A stretch of DNA of 64,000 nt from Cryptomeria japonica (taxonomy: Eukaryota > Streptophyta > Pinopsida > Cupressales > Cupressaceae), in assembly GCF_030272615.1 (NCBI RefSeq), contig NC_081415.1:605129137-605193136 (forward strand), in the 5' to 3' direction. Made by a program: the position numbers and the translations under genes. Below, piece by piece: positions 33,901-45,120 of this stretch. Under the pieces are notes generated by a model that was not told where the DNA came from, did no database searches, and saw nothing but the letters and a program-made list of their open reading frames with translations. How positions within the stretch are numbered: position 1 is the stretch's first letter; each line of letters starts with the position of its first letter.

Positions 33901-35238
33901 CGCTACGAGTTCTTGGTAGAATAGCTTTGGATTCCCACTTATGATATCCTTGAATCTAAGATGATATGTCACCTTACCGGTTATGAATCCCTATGGTACG
34001 GTGAGTTCTACACCTATCTATGCGATCACACACTTCCTCCTAACCAGTCGAATAACACCCATAAAACCTTCATTCACCAAAGCGCTCGATATACCATCAT
34101 TACTAAAACCCTATACCAACGCAGTCTTGACGGTACTCTCCTTTGATGTTTGGAACATGATGAGATAACAAAGGCCTTGGAAGAGGTACATGAAGGAATT
34201 TGTGGGACTCACTCGAGTGGTCCTTCCTTGGAAAAGAAGATCATGCGCATTGGATACTATTGGTCGTCCATGGAAAAAGACTCATACTATTTTGTCAAAA
34301 AATACAAGAAATGCCAAGTTCATGGAGACTTGATACATGCACTAGCACAAGAATTGCAACCAATCACAACACCATGGCCCTTTTTTCAATGGGGCCTTGA
34401 CCTTGTAGGTAAGATCCATCCATCTTCATCCAACAGCCATAAGTTCATCATTACCGCTAGTGAATATTTCACAAAGTGGATCGAAGCTGTTCCACTTACC
34501 CAAGTCATCGACAAGAAGATCACCTCATTCATCCTTAATTACATCATATGCCGGTATGGTGTACCCATGTCCATCATCACAGATAACGGGCTTCCTTTTA
34601 AAAATTAGGATGTCCATGAGCTTTGTGAGAAGTTTCACATCCAACACCACTTTTCCACTCCCTATTACCCAAAAGGAAATGGTCAGGCCGAAGCATAAAA
34701 AAAAACATATTGAGAATTCTAAAGAAGACAGTCAATGATGTCGGTCATGATTGGCACGTTCAATTAAATTCATCACTATGGGTATATCTAACTAGCATTC
34801 GAACCCCTACAGGCACAACTCCCTACTCACTGGCCTATGGAGAAGAAGCTATCTTACCTATTGAGGTTGAGATACCATCTCTATGGGTTTCCTTGCATAA
34901 TCTCATAGATGATGAAGAATATAGAGTATCTTGTCTCCAAGATTTAGAGCTACGTGATGAAAAGCGACAAGCTGCATACAACCACCTCAAAGCCTATCAA
35001 CAACGAATGAGTAGAAGCTATAATCACCGAGCTAGACCTCATACATTTGAGGTAGGTGATCTTGTTCTTCAAGAGAATCCTCATAACCAACCAAACAGAG
35101 AACATCAAGGAAAGTTTGAATCAAATTGGTTGGGTCCATATGTTATCATTGCTGTATTTGGGATTGGGGCATATTAGTTTGCTACTTCAGAAGGAGAACC
35201 GCTAGCAGATCCGATCAACAGCATGCAGCTCAAATGAT
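33901..35238 (+). pseudogene. Gypsy-2 integrase
   Basis: Zinc-binding part EVHEGICGTHSSG then FVKKYKKCQVHG; again the first Cys of CxxC is missing (Tyr). Core: WGLDLVGKIHPSSSNSHKFI, YFTKWIEAVPLT, SIITDNGLPFKN, GQAEA. A TAG follows FKN (34606), one follows QAEA (34696), and a frame change occurs near 34700. C-terminal IRTPTGTTPYSLAYGEEAIL, FEVGDLVLQENP and GEPLADPINSMQLK-stop complete it. Confidence 0.88.
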
Positions 35239-36299
35239 TTCATACATAATTTTTACAGAGCATCCGGCTCCCATACATATTGGAAAAAAACCAAAAACAT
35301 TCAGATAAATGTCCTAAAGAAAATACAAAGACATCAAAATAGTAAAGAAAATTCATGCATCCAAATGGTGAACAACCACTCTGGTGGAACCTTGGGTAAG
35401 TGCAATGGTGAAAACCTAGCAAACAAGCACCACTCATAAAGGCTATGGCTCCATTGTCTTTCAGACTTGTTGCAATCACATTTATTGCATCCACTCATAC
35501 ATCATTCAAACCATGGCTTGTTATTGATCTGCAATCAAGGATAGTACTTCATGCGTCTTGCATCCCACTTTTTCATAGTCATGTCTAAACTGGAGGGAAT
35601 ACCCTCAACCTATTGATGGAAGTGGATTTTGCATTGCTTGTGATTCATTGTGTTCTTCATTCAAAATTTTCTCATAAAAACACCAAAAACATTCAAAATT
35701 GTCTCACAAAAACACCAAAAACATTCAAAATTGTCTCACAAAAACCAAAAACATTCAAAATTGTCTCACAAAATCCAAAACATTCAAAGCACTCACAAAA
35801 TCCAAAAAACATCATAAAACATCAAAAATCAAACAAAAACATAGCAACACCTTGTACATATGCATCCAAGCAAATACCAAAAAAACATTTTGAAATACTC
35901 AAACATCGACCAAACAATTAACATCGACACACAACTGTCTTAACATGGATGCATCCTTCCTTACCAGAACAAAGACATGATAACATTTTCTTTGAAAAGA
36001 AAATTTTGTTTAATCTATCAAGTACTTGGTCGCTTTGTTAGTTATTTATTCATTTATATCAAGTTCCTATGCTACTCTAGGATATCCACAAGTAATTAGA
36101 GTAGCTAGGATGGTTCCTAAGTATCGTTTTGTTTGTTGTCTGTGAATTATTCCAATGAAGTTTTGGTGCATGTAATAATGATGTCTATATGGGAAGTTCA
36201 CTAAGCTACATGATGTTATGAAAATTACAGTCATGGATCACTATGGCTTGCTGACTATAGTGTATACCTCGACCATATGAGCATGCAGTACTATCCTCA
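35239..36299 (+). other. Gypsy-2 3' region with 29-32 bp tandem repeat
   Basis: No gene. ATTCAAAATTGTCTCACAAA units start at about 35659, 35691, 35723, 35753 and 35782. An A-rich stretch continues to about 35900. 35990-36300 has no clear identity; gag-like reading may begin near 36270. Confidence 0.7.
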
Positions 36300-36302
36300 C
36301 AA

Positions 36303-37173
36303 TCAACAATAATGAACATTGCGAATTCCATCAAGGGAAAGGGCATAAAACAAGTAATTGTCATAGATTGAAAGATCTTGTTCAGGATCTTATTGACCGA
36401 GGAGAGATTGAAATTGAAGGACATGACCCAAAAGCCACGAATAATGATCATCTTATGTTTAAAAATCCACTTCCATCACAAGATCAAAGGGGTCCTTCTA
36501 CTTCAGGATGAAACACATATATCAATGATTATAGGTGAGCCTCTTATAATTACACTATGAATCACCTATATGATGCCAATGAACAAATTCCAACCATTAC
36601 CATAAAAAATCCAAGCTCTAATTGCAATGTTGTTATGCGTCGTAGCAAGATCACCATTAAAATAGTTCCACAAGGCCCCACCTCCATCCCAAAGCAATAC
36701 AACCTTGTGGAACAATTAAATAAAATGCTTGCACTTATATCCATCTTAGAGTTGTTGCGCCTATCCCCATCTCATAAAACAATCTTGGATCAAGCTCTCC
36801 AAGAGGTGTCAGTCCCTGCCAATCTAAACACGGATCAATTTCAAGCTATGGTTGGTAGTCTGAGGTCTTCACAATGTCTCACTTTCTCGAAAAGTGACAA
36901 TACATCCTTCCAGCAACCTCATAACGCCTCACTCTATATTGAAGGATTTATCAACCAACATAGGATCAAGCGAGTCTTAATTGATAATGGAGCAAGCTTA
37001 AATATCTATACACTACAGTTGGTCACAACATTGGGATATGCAGTTGAATCAGTGGATCCCCACAAAATGGTAACAATAAAAGCTTATGATGATGTAGAGC
37101 ATTCATCAAAAGGAGCAGTTGTGTTACCAATTTGATTAGGCCTAGTGGTGAAGCACATCATATGTCAAGTTCT
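36303..37173 (+). pseudogene. Displaced gypsy gag end and aspartic protease, downstream of integrase
   Basis: HCEFHQGKGHKTSNCHRLKD (knuckle-like motif), LVQDLIDRGEIEIEG, then ISILELLRLSPSHKTILDQA, VLIDNGASLNIYTLQLVTTL (catalytic Asp), VTIKAYDDVEHSSKGAVVLP and QVLDLP. This belongs before RT but lies after the integrase. It stops at exactly the part of the protease where gypsy-2 was split at 30192. Stops at 36512 and 37133 are present. Either a second gypsy copy or a rearranged part of gypsy-2. Confidence 0.85.
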
Positions 37174-37389
37174 GGACCTTCCTCTGCCATTTTTATTTTT
37201 AGCTTCTCTTGCCTGGGTATAGTGGTGTTTGAACTAAAAAGTGAGGCTAGACTTACATACGATGTGGATGGGATAGCTTCTCTTTTATTGGGAACAGTAA
37301 TCTCTGGTTGATGGTTGATATTGTGACAATATGCAAATGGATACTTGATACACTAGTGGTAGGTGGATGGAATGGCTTGCATGGCGTGT
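37174..37389 (-). repeat. Inverted copy of the protease-linker segment 30232-30488
   Basis: The reverse complement matches 30232-30488, sharing GGCAGAGGAAGGTCC, CAACCATCAACCA and GCATATTGTCACAATATCAA, with an internal deletion of about 45-50 bp. The junction with the + strand protease lies in GGACCTTCCTCT, a sequence that exists in both contexts. Confidence 0.88.
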
Positions 37390-38020
37390 TGTTGCATGAA
37401 GTACCTAGTCTCAATGGGTTTGCTATGATTCACCACAACTATCCATCACAATGCACACACTATCAATTGATCAACCAATCAAACACAATCCAAATGGACA
37501 ATTACATCAATTGTCTAAGTCTCAATGAGTATTTTACTTCATATACATTGACTTCATTGGGCAATTACATAAATTGTCTAAGTCACGAACAGGTCACTTT
37601 GATTCACTTACTTAGACTTTATCCTGTCCAAGCAAACAACTGACATCAACTGTTATGCTTTGACTCGACCAAGGCAATTAAACCAATTGCACCGGATTGT
37701 TCAACCAATTTTGATCAATTGTACAGTATCAATCAAAAGAAAAAATACTAAATTTGCACCGTGACCCCGTGTACTTTTGAGGCTTGTCGTTTCCCCATAG
37801 TCACTTCATCTTCTCCCATTCTTTCACCCTAACTTCTAAATTCTTCTATTTTACCTCTCCCCACCTTCTTTCTGTTTTTTCAAGAGATCACCCGATTTTT
37901 CAAATTTTTTCGGCCCATCTCTCGAGAGGGCATATCACCCACTAAATGAACATTTCTTGGGCATATTTCTTATACCTATCTTTCTTTCTTTGAAACAACG
38001 TGATAAAACCGCACCATCTC
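37390..38020. other. Non-coding, origin unclear
   Basis: No gene. Contains two similar blocks, GACAATTACATCAATTGTC (about 37498) and GCAATTACATAAATTGTC (about 37561), each a small palindrome. Ends with the pyrimidine-rich leader to the gypsy-2 PPT. Confidence 0.5.
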
Positions 38021-38033
38021 AAAGAGGGGCAAA
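38021..38033 (+). other. Gypsy-2 polypurine tract
   Basis: AAAGAGGGGCAAA just before the LTR start CGTAGACAC (TG changed to CG). Matches the gypsy-1 PPT. Confidence 0.85.
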
Positions 38034-38105
38034 CGTAGACACATAAATCTATCCACTTAATTAAATGAATATTTAGTATCTATTTGATTATTTAACCATC
38101 AATCA

Positions 38106-38610
38106 ATAATTAATTAAATTAATATTTAATTAATTTACCCTAACCCTCTTCTCCTATTAAATAAATAAATTATTGAATTTATTTGATTTAATTCACTTAA
38201 CCAAATTCATACCATTAATTAAATAAATAAATCGTATTTGTTTAATTTAACCTTCTCTCACATTTAAATAAATTAATATTTATTTAAATCCCCCAAATCC
38301 CATCTCTCACACTTAAATAAATTAACATTTATTTAAATCATCTTTATCCTCCACCCACTTGCATTTTCCTACAAATGCAAGTTGCACAACTATTTTAAAT
38401 AAATAAATAATTTATTTAAAATAGTTTCCCTCAAATTCTTCAAGCATTTAATGCTTTATCTTCCTTTTTGTCATGTAAATAAATTAAGATTTATTTCAAT
38501 ACAATCCAAAATTCACATTCACATTTAAATAAATTAATATTTATTTAAATATCTATCCAAACGCAAATTACACCATTTAATTGAAATAAATGATTTTATT
38601 TCAATAGAAA
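38106..38610. repeat. Array of about nine short AT palindromes
   Basis: Modules such as ATTTAAATAAATTAAT/ATTTATTTAAAT (38264 and 38522), AATTAATTAAATTAATATTT (38108) and TTTTAAATAAATAAATAATT (38392) are each self-complementary and separated by C/T-rich spacers such as CCCATCTCTCAC. Confidence 0.8.
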
Positions 38611-39211
38611 ATCCCAAAATTCCTCCCACTTGCATTCTCCTACAAAATCCACTTGCATGCCTAAATCCCTTCTAGATTCTTCTAACTCCTTCTAATTAGC
38701 CTAATCTTATCTTAATCATTGTCACATTCCTAAATAAAAGGAAGTCACTTCTCAAAAACCTCCAAAGTCTTCAATAACCATTGAAGGCTTTATGTCTTCA
38801 AATGGTTAACCTCTAAAGTCTTTTAAACCATAAAAGGCTCTTACATAACCATTTATGGTTAACTCACCTTTTACCTTTGGTTAGAGACTTTCCTCTAACT
38901 TAACCATCTTTTTTACTCATGGGTCCCTTCAAAGCATTTATTTCTTTGACTAAGGTAACCATTTAACCCTTGCACATTCATTTATCCCTTAGATAAAAGG
39001 AATATCCATTAACCTAACCCTAACCCAACCCCATAGGGTAACCATCATGTCCCTTCAAGCATTTAATGCTACTTATCTCTCCTCTCAAGCCTCCTCATGG
39101 TGACACTTGTCAACATGGGATTGGGTTGAAAGTCTCACATGGATTGAATATCTTTCCATCCTAACCCTTGTTAAGATTTCTCAATCTTAGCCCTTCATTT
39201 CCCTATTTCTT

Positions 39212-39220
39212 CTATAAATA
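39212..39220 (+). promoter_or_regulatory. TATA box in the gypsy-2 LTR
   Basis: CTATAAATAGAACCC is a classic plant TATA context, about 1.18 kb into the LTR. Confidence 0.55.
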
Positions 39221-39949
39221 GAACCCTTCTCCTCAAGCAAAGGAGGAAGCATTAGAGTCTTGTTGCTATACTGGTATTAGCATAATGCTTTTTCATAGCA
39301 TCACTATCTACACTTGCATAGCATTTGTTTATCACATCCAGCCATCTTGAATCTCCATATGGCATCCATGGATAGTGCTAAAAGCTAAGAGCTACACTCA
39401 TTTGGGACTTGGAGAGGGGAGAAACAAGGCAGGAGCATCAAAAGGCATCATGGAAGCATCTTAGGGAGGCTCTTCTCCTTTCTTTTGATTTGTTAAACTT
39501 TTTTCATACTTTTTGAAATCTCTTTTGATATGTTTGGAATAGTTTTTAGTTTTTTGTTTTTGTTTTATGGTTGAAACTAACTTATTAACATTGAACTTTG
39601 TTGTTGCCTTGTCCCAATTTCCACAACATCACTTGATATCTATTTATATTCAATTTTATCATGGCCAATTTCAATATTTTCACAGATTCATACATAATTT
39701 TATTGATAGAGTTTAGAAAATCTTATTGGAGCTTACCAGAAATGGAGGTAGGAAAATATCTATCATCTGGAGCTAGCTTCTAGCTTAGAGATGATTCATT
39801 TCATGAGAAACCATAATAGTTTTAGGGTTTTGATATCTTCAGGAGAAAGGGGGGATCACAATTGTTTTGGTTTGTAGATAATTGAATTTGTCTCGATCTA
39901 CAAATCATTTGTTTTGGTTTGCAGATAATTGATTTTGTTTTGATCTACA

Positions 39950-41381
39950 TAGCAATTATTTTAATTTGCAGATAATTGAGTTTATCTCAATTACAAACAT
40001 GGTGAGTGGTACTTATGGATCATTAAGTTTCTCTCATCCATACTTTTTCAAATGTGTTATAATGGATGATGGAGTTTGTCTCAATTCACAGAAAGAGTGA
40101 TGGTTGAAAAGTTTATTCCCGTAAATTAATTTTGTATGGAAAAATAAGCCTTTATAAAACCCATGTATTGAATATAATTGAACCAAAAGATATAATGAAA
40201 ATCTTCTTTATTTTATTATCTGTAATATAAATCTACTTTTGATTTTCTATTTTTGATTTTCTTCTTTTGCTTTACTCAGCTCTTTGATTCTATTATCACC
40301 CTTATCCTTCTTCCATTTGTTAAAACAATTACCTTTCTCATTTTTCCTTCCTTGGTTTTATGGGTGTTGATGTTAGTTTCCAGTAATATTGCCAGTTTGG
40401 AGTGCTATTGCCAGTTTTGAGTGCTATTGCCATTTTTGATCTCCTATGAATTGGAAACTACTATTGGTTGGTTTTTCTATATAAGCTAACAAAGGATGAC
40501 AATTTTCTTACTATTTTTCATTAATTCTTTATGTTTTTACAGAGACTATAACCCATGTAGTTTCATTGTAATTTATTGAAAATAATTAACATTATAATTT
40601 CATTTTAACTTGTTCTCAAATTCTTTTATTTTATTTTGCAATTATTCTTCTTATTTTCTAACTAGATCTTACTATGATCTACAAGATTAGATAAATTTTA
40701 CACCTTTCATGCAAGACCCTCAAGCCAAGACCAAAACTATAATTTCGCAAAATGCCATTCAAAATATATCTCTTTTCTTATTGTACTGATGATAAATTAC
40801 AGTGGTTACGGTTTGATGAACTAAGCATCTTGTTGTATCCAACATATTTTGTACTCAACACAAATGTCAACAGGGAGTGATTAGGCGCAAGGTTTGTGTT
40901 TTTCTGAGCCTACATTCCATTGAAAAACTCAAGCTTCTTTATCGCTGCTACTTCTTAGCTTGCAGCCACTTTGAATTTTAAGTTTTAATCTAAATTTCAT
41001 AAGTAAATCTTTCCTCAAGATCGCTAAATGGCTTCCTCTTCTTACGCCATTGATCCCTACTCTTTTAAAATACTAATTCTTATCTAAATCGATCTCTCCT
41101 CCACCAGTTCAGTAGAAACAGAGCTTCTAATAATCTCATTGCACTTTATGCTAGCTTCAATATGATTATAGAAATATCTATCAACCAAATGATAGTACAA
41201 TATTCATCAAGTTCTATCAGCATACTAGGGTACACTCACCTTTAGTCAACTTGTATAAAATTATCTTGACCTCCTTATTAAAGAATTTTAGAAATAAACC
41301 ATTTTTAACTTGTACCAGTTTTATTCAACCCTATTCTTTTTATCTCCACAAAACTCAAGACCCATCAGTCCAATTGTATTC
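39950..41381. other. Non-coding flank between gypsy-2 and LINE-1
   Basis: AT-rich with no gene. A ~20-bp direct repeat (GCTATTGCCAGTTTTGAGT and neighbours) occurs about three times at 40390-40440. Confidence 0.5.
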
Positions 41382-41389
41382 TTTTTTTT
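41382..41389 (-). other. LINE-1 poly-A tail
   Basis: Eight T on the + strand followed by GATAAAAGTGGTAAACCACT. Marks the 3' end of the LINE. Confidence 0.8.
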
Positions 41390-43094
41390 GATAAAAGTGG
41401 TAAACCACTAAATTTTATTAATATTATAAATTTTTACAACCTAGTTCAAAGAGAACTGGTAGGAAAGAACCAGGTAAAGAAAACCTCCGGTCTAGCTCAT
41501 ACATAAAATCAAATAGAAGCCCACCCGAGATTACAAAAATTGCCATGTTGCCCAACAAAAACCCAACCCCTTGTGATGAGTACAAAAAATTTTAGTTTGA
41601 GAAAGTTACAATGAAGAAATCATATACCACGAACTAGTGCTTTCCAATGGAGGAGAAGAAGGTGGGGTATCAACATCAATGAGAACTACAGGAGGCACCA
41701 TCTGAATAGGTAGAGCTAATGTTGGTGAAGATAGAACAACGTGCATCAAGTCTAGGAGGAAGTGGATACCTTAAAATATATTTACAATTGCTGCTAAACA
41801 ATCTGGTGCTACATGATCTAATACAACTACCATAGCAAACAAAGTAACATCATATAGGTTAGAGATCAAACCATTTCTCATAATTGAAAGAAGATCCCCA
41901 TACTAGCCAGAAGATAATAACTGAGAATGAGATAGGAAACTAGCATACTCAAAATTACCAAATTCAAAATGATAAAAAGATAATGCACCATCCAAATCAT
42001 CAGCAGTGTAGACATTGGAGAGGAAGTATGCATAAAAAAGTGCCCTGACCATAGAAGAATCAAGAAGCACATCCATACAAATAGTGAGAAAACGAGATGC
42101 AATTTCAACAAGAAAACAACCTGCATTCTCCACCAGCCATTGCTTTCCCAAAACCTTGCAAAAAGCTAGAGAGAAATCTAGAGAATACACTTGAAATAGA
42201 TGCCCAAGATTTTCCTCATCAAAAACATGAGAATCTTGGAAGTCATACTGCTTGCAAGGCATCAAAATGCGATAACCCACAGACTCCATAAAAGGATAAT
42301 TCAAAACCAAAAGAGAGCACATAAATATAAGGAGATCAAATGCCATTATGAGAGAACACACTCGGCCACCAAAGGACACAACAATAAATATCATCTCAAA
42401 CAAACCCATGGCATACATGAAAAAAAGCAACCAGGGGCTGCCACCTTCATACAAAATGATGACCACTTCTGCATGAAACTCATAGCCATAAATCAACATA
42501 AGCATGCCAAACCATAAACAAGATAGCCACACGAATGAAATCCCCCACATGAAACAAAATAACTCAATAAACTGCCACTGCAAGAGATGAGGATAAATGA
42601 ATCATTAAACTATAAGCACGCCCCCTAGAACAAAGTACAATCATAGAGGAATCAACACAACAAAAAACCCCATACAACCATCATAATATAGACAAACAAA
42701 AAACCACATGGCAATAAAGTTAAGCACAAAGTAGATTTGAAGTGTGTAAATGGTGCAGAGCATAATTATAAGATGTTCCCGTACACCGCAAGTCCCAACA
42801 AATAACAACAAAGGAAAATAACCCATACCTAGACTAAGACTACACAAAAAAAATGCAGACATGATGAGGTGATGAAGGCCAAAAAGGCCATCAACACAAT
42901 AATATGCTGCATAACTGAATATAATCACCAAACAAGGTACAAAGTTGTGCCTCTGCCACCTTATTAGCTTCCCTATAATAATGGACCATAGATAAGGAAT
43001 TGAACAAATCAAGCTGAGTGAGTATTCATGTCCAACCAGTACTTTAGGTGCGAGGAGTGCAATGAGAGATTAGTGACCATGTAATACCCTTAGA
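41390..43094 (-). other. LINE-1 3' region with a hydrophobic open frame
   Basis: 1.7 kb after the RNase H stop. A 226-codon frame (42583-41903) begins with a non-ATG-like context and is rich in Phe, Leu and Trp. It resembles translated 3' UTR more than a membrane protein, yet it is unusually long for this degraded element. No family recognised. Confidence 0.5.
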
Positions 43095-43858
43095 TTAGAT
43101 CAAATACTCTAGGAGAATATCTTGAGGAATGTCACTTACCTCCACATTCTTAAATTGAGCACCAGAGTCAATTGCAATATTTGCCAAAAAATCTACAATC
43201 TTATTAAGTTCTCTATAACAATGCGAGATTGAGAATGTATTAAAGAATGACAACTTCTCCAAAATATGATCCAATATGTACTTCAAATGCCAACAATTTC
43301 TCTTATTGGACAAAACACTCTGAATAATGACCATCAAATCCCCTTGAATTAATAGGTTTATAATCCCTAAAGAGATAGCAAAATCAATCCCTAGAGACAA
43401 AGATTGGCACTCAACAAAATTGTTTGACTAGGAACCAAGGGCTTGACACTGAGTTGCTATCAAGAATGCCTTATGGTCAAAAATAGCCATACCATCCCTA
43501 GCTAATACCAGATTACCCCTAGAAGCTTCATCAAAATGAAGCTTGAAATGTCCCAGAGGAGGAGGATCCCATCTAGCATCAAGTCTCTTATTAATAGTTA
43601 TAAGACCTTTTGCGACAAACCCATGAGAAGGGATGGCAGAGAGAGATTTCCAGGTCCTTGTAATCCTACCATCCCAATGAGAGAAGGATGTCAAATTCTC
43701 CAAATTTTTATGTATGTATGACAGAGCCACCTCCGAGATAGAAGCCTCAATCTTGGTTAAAATGTAAGAGAACAAAGATGATTGCTTTCTAAAAATCCTA
43801 TTATTTCTCTCTAACTATATGTTCCAAATGATAATCGAAGGAGAGATGAGCCAGAAAC
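43095..43858 (-). pseudogene. LINE-1 ORF2 C-terminus: zinc-finger end and RNase H
   Basis: Right after the element B boundary the - strand reads FWLISPSIIIWNI, stop, LERNNRIF, the usual join between the RT zinc finger and RNase H in plant LINEs. RNase H-like: LGHFKLHFDEASRGN (Asp changed context), NFVECQSLSLGIDFAISLG (Glu), IQGDLMVIIQSV (Asp), SHCYRELNKIVDFLANIAID. A stop lies after CQALGS (43428). Degrades RNA after copying. Confidence 0.82.
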
Positions 43859-45058
43859 TATTACTACTTATCAAATTGCCATTAGTTTTATATCCAAAGT
43901 CATTCTATATACTCTAGTCGATAACTACTACCGAAATATTTAGTCGGTATGAACAATCTAGTCGGTTACAGAAGGAAAACAGTCACAAAGCCCAGTATAC
44001 ACCGAGCTATCTACCGAGTGTTATTTCATGTCTACGGAGTAGTAAAGATAATACACCGAGTTGATATACACCGAGTGAAATGTGTTACCAGATTCATTGA
44101 ACCTGGACACACATATGAAAATGTGTTACAAGATTGAGGCACATAGAACTATTATCGCATTGGAAATTGCACATATAGATTTTGTATAATTTTGAAGTCA
44201 TCTAACTAATGAAATATTTTGCATGGTTATTCATTCGAGAAATCATGTTTGTAAGATCGAAGCAATGAATCAGATCATCAACATAAGAAATCTATTTATA
44301 TAGCATGAATTTAGGGTTAGAGATATATGTGAATGACTGAAATGTGTGTGCATATGTGTATGAAGCAAGACTTATGTGATACATGAGAAATCACAGAGTA
44401 TTATGACTTTTACAGAGACATACAAGTCACCGTGAAAGTTTTTAGAGAACAATCAAAGAATAGAGTAAATAGAAGGGTTTACCGAGTTACTTCATGAGTT
44501 ACCGAGGTATGCTATAGGCAAGGTAATCTTATTTTGAGCACATAGAATCTGCTACAACATTTCAAATGTAAAGTTGCAGATATTTGTAAAGTCTTATTGT
44601 AATATTTTGAAGTTGTAAGAGAAACCTTTAACAAGGTAAAAGACTCTAATCAAGTCTATAAATTGTAAAGCCTCTAACCAGGTGCAACATTTATATAAAG
44701 TGTTGTAAAATCCTTTAGCAAGGTAGATCTAACATATCTTGTTACTCCTAACAGGGTAAGCTATCAGAAATAGCTAAATATGTAGCTCTAACCAAGCACT
44801 CTTTATTACTGCAGTAGTGAAGGTGTGGGTGACATCCCCACAACAGTTTTTCTATCTAACCAAGAGTTTCTGCGTAACCAAAATATATGTGTTATGGAGT
44901 GAATCATGTATGATTGTTACTTATTTATTTAGCTTTATGTTATGTTATAGCAGTTTTTGGTTTGTGCATAACAGTAAAGATATTGTTGATAAAAGGATTT
45001 GAAGTATTGATTCACCCCTCCCCTCTCAGTACATTAGCTTTCCATATTGGGCCTAACA
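43859..45058 (+). repeat. Element B 5' LTR, 1200 bp
   Basis: Direct repeat of 50763-51961. Starts TATTACTACTTATC (the partner starts TGTTACTAC), ends GGGCCTAACA. Carries many ACCGAG words and a TATA-like TATAAATT at 44657-44664. Close to its end: TTCACCCCTCCCCTCTCAGT. Confidence 0.95.
44657..44664 (+). promoter_or_regulatory. TATA-like box in element B LTR
   Basis: TATAAATT within CAAGTCTATAAATTGTAAAG; also at 51559-51566 in the other LTR. Confidence 0.4.
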
Positions 45059-45060
45059 AT

Positions 45061-45074
45061 TGGTATCAGAGCTT
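45061..45074 (+). other. Element B primer-binding site (initiator tRNA-Met type)
   Basis: TGGTATCAGAGCTT, two bases (AT) after the LTR. Confidence 0.92.
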
Positions 45075-45120
45075 GAATCTTGGAAAAAAGTTTAACTACC
45101 TAAAGAGAAAGATCTTATCA

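Larger units (their letters stand above)
30192..39949 (+). mobile_element. Gypsy-2: Ty3/gypsy element, 5' part beyond the window
   Basis: Begins in the protease gene exactly where element A inserted (PLLYNLLLGRPWIHAM; TCCTC is the expected duplication), runs through spacer, RT, two RNase H domains and integrase, then a rearranged 3' region, PPT and an LTR starting at 38034. Close relative of gypsy-1 in every domain and in PPT. The right end is uncertain: TCTACA, expected from the LTR's inverted end, occurs at 39902 and 39949. Confidence 0.75.
38034..39949 (+). repeat. Gypsy-2 3' LTR, right end approximate
   Basis: Start set by the PPT. Contains an array of AT palindromes (38106-38610), a TATA box (39212-39220) and, at the far end, ~46-bp repeats of TTTTGGTTTGCAGATAATTG ... 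GATCTACA (39858-40000), so the end could be 39902 or 39949. No second LTR is in the window to confirm it. Confidence 0.6.

Noticed and set aside
38106-38610. CRISPR-like series of spaced palindromes
   Set aside because: Arms and spacers vary in length and sequence, the context is a plant LTR, and no cas-like gene exists.
39000-39035. Telomere-like AACCCTAACCC
   Set aside because: Only two imperfect units within an LTR; no array of the plant telomere repeat.
41360-41381. Target-site duplication for LINE-1
   Set aside because: The sequence beyond the poly-A tail (CCAATTGTATTC on the + strand) has no convincing match near 57.0-57.7 kb.
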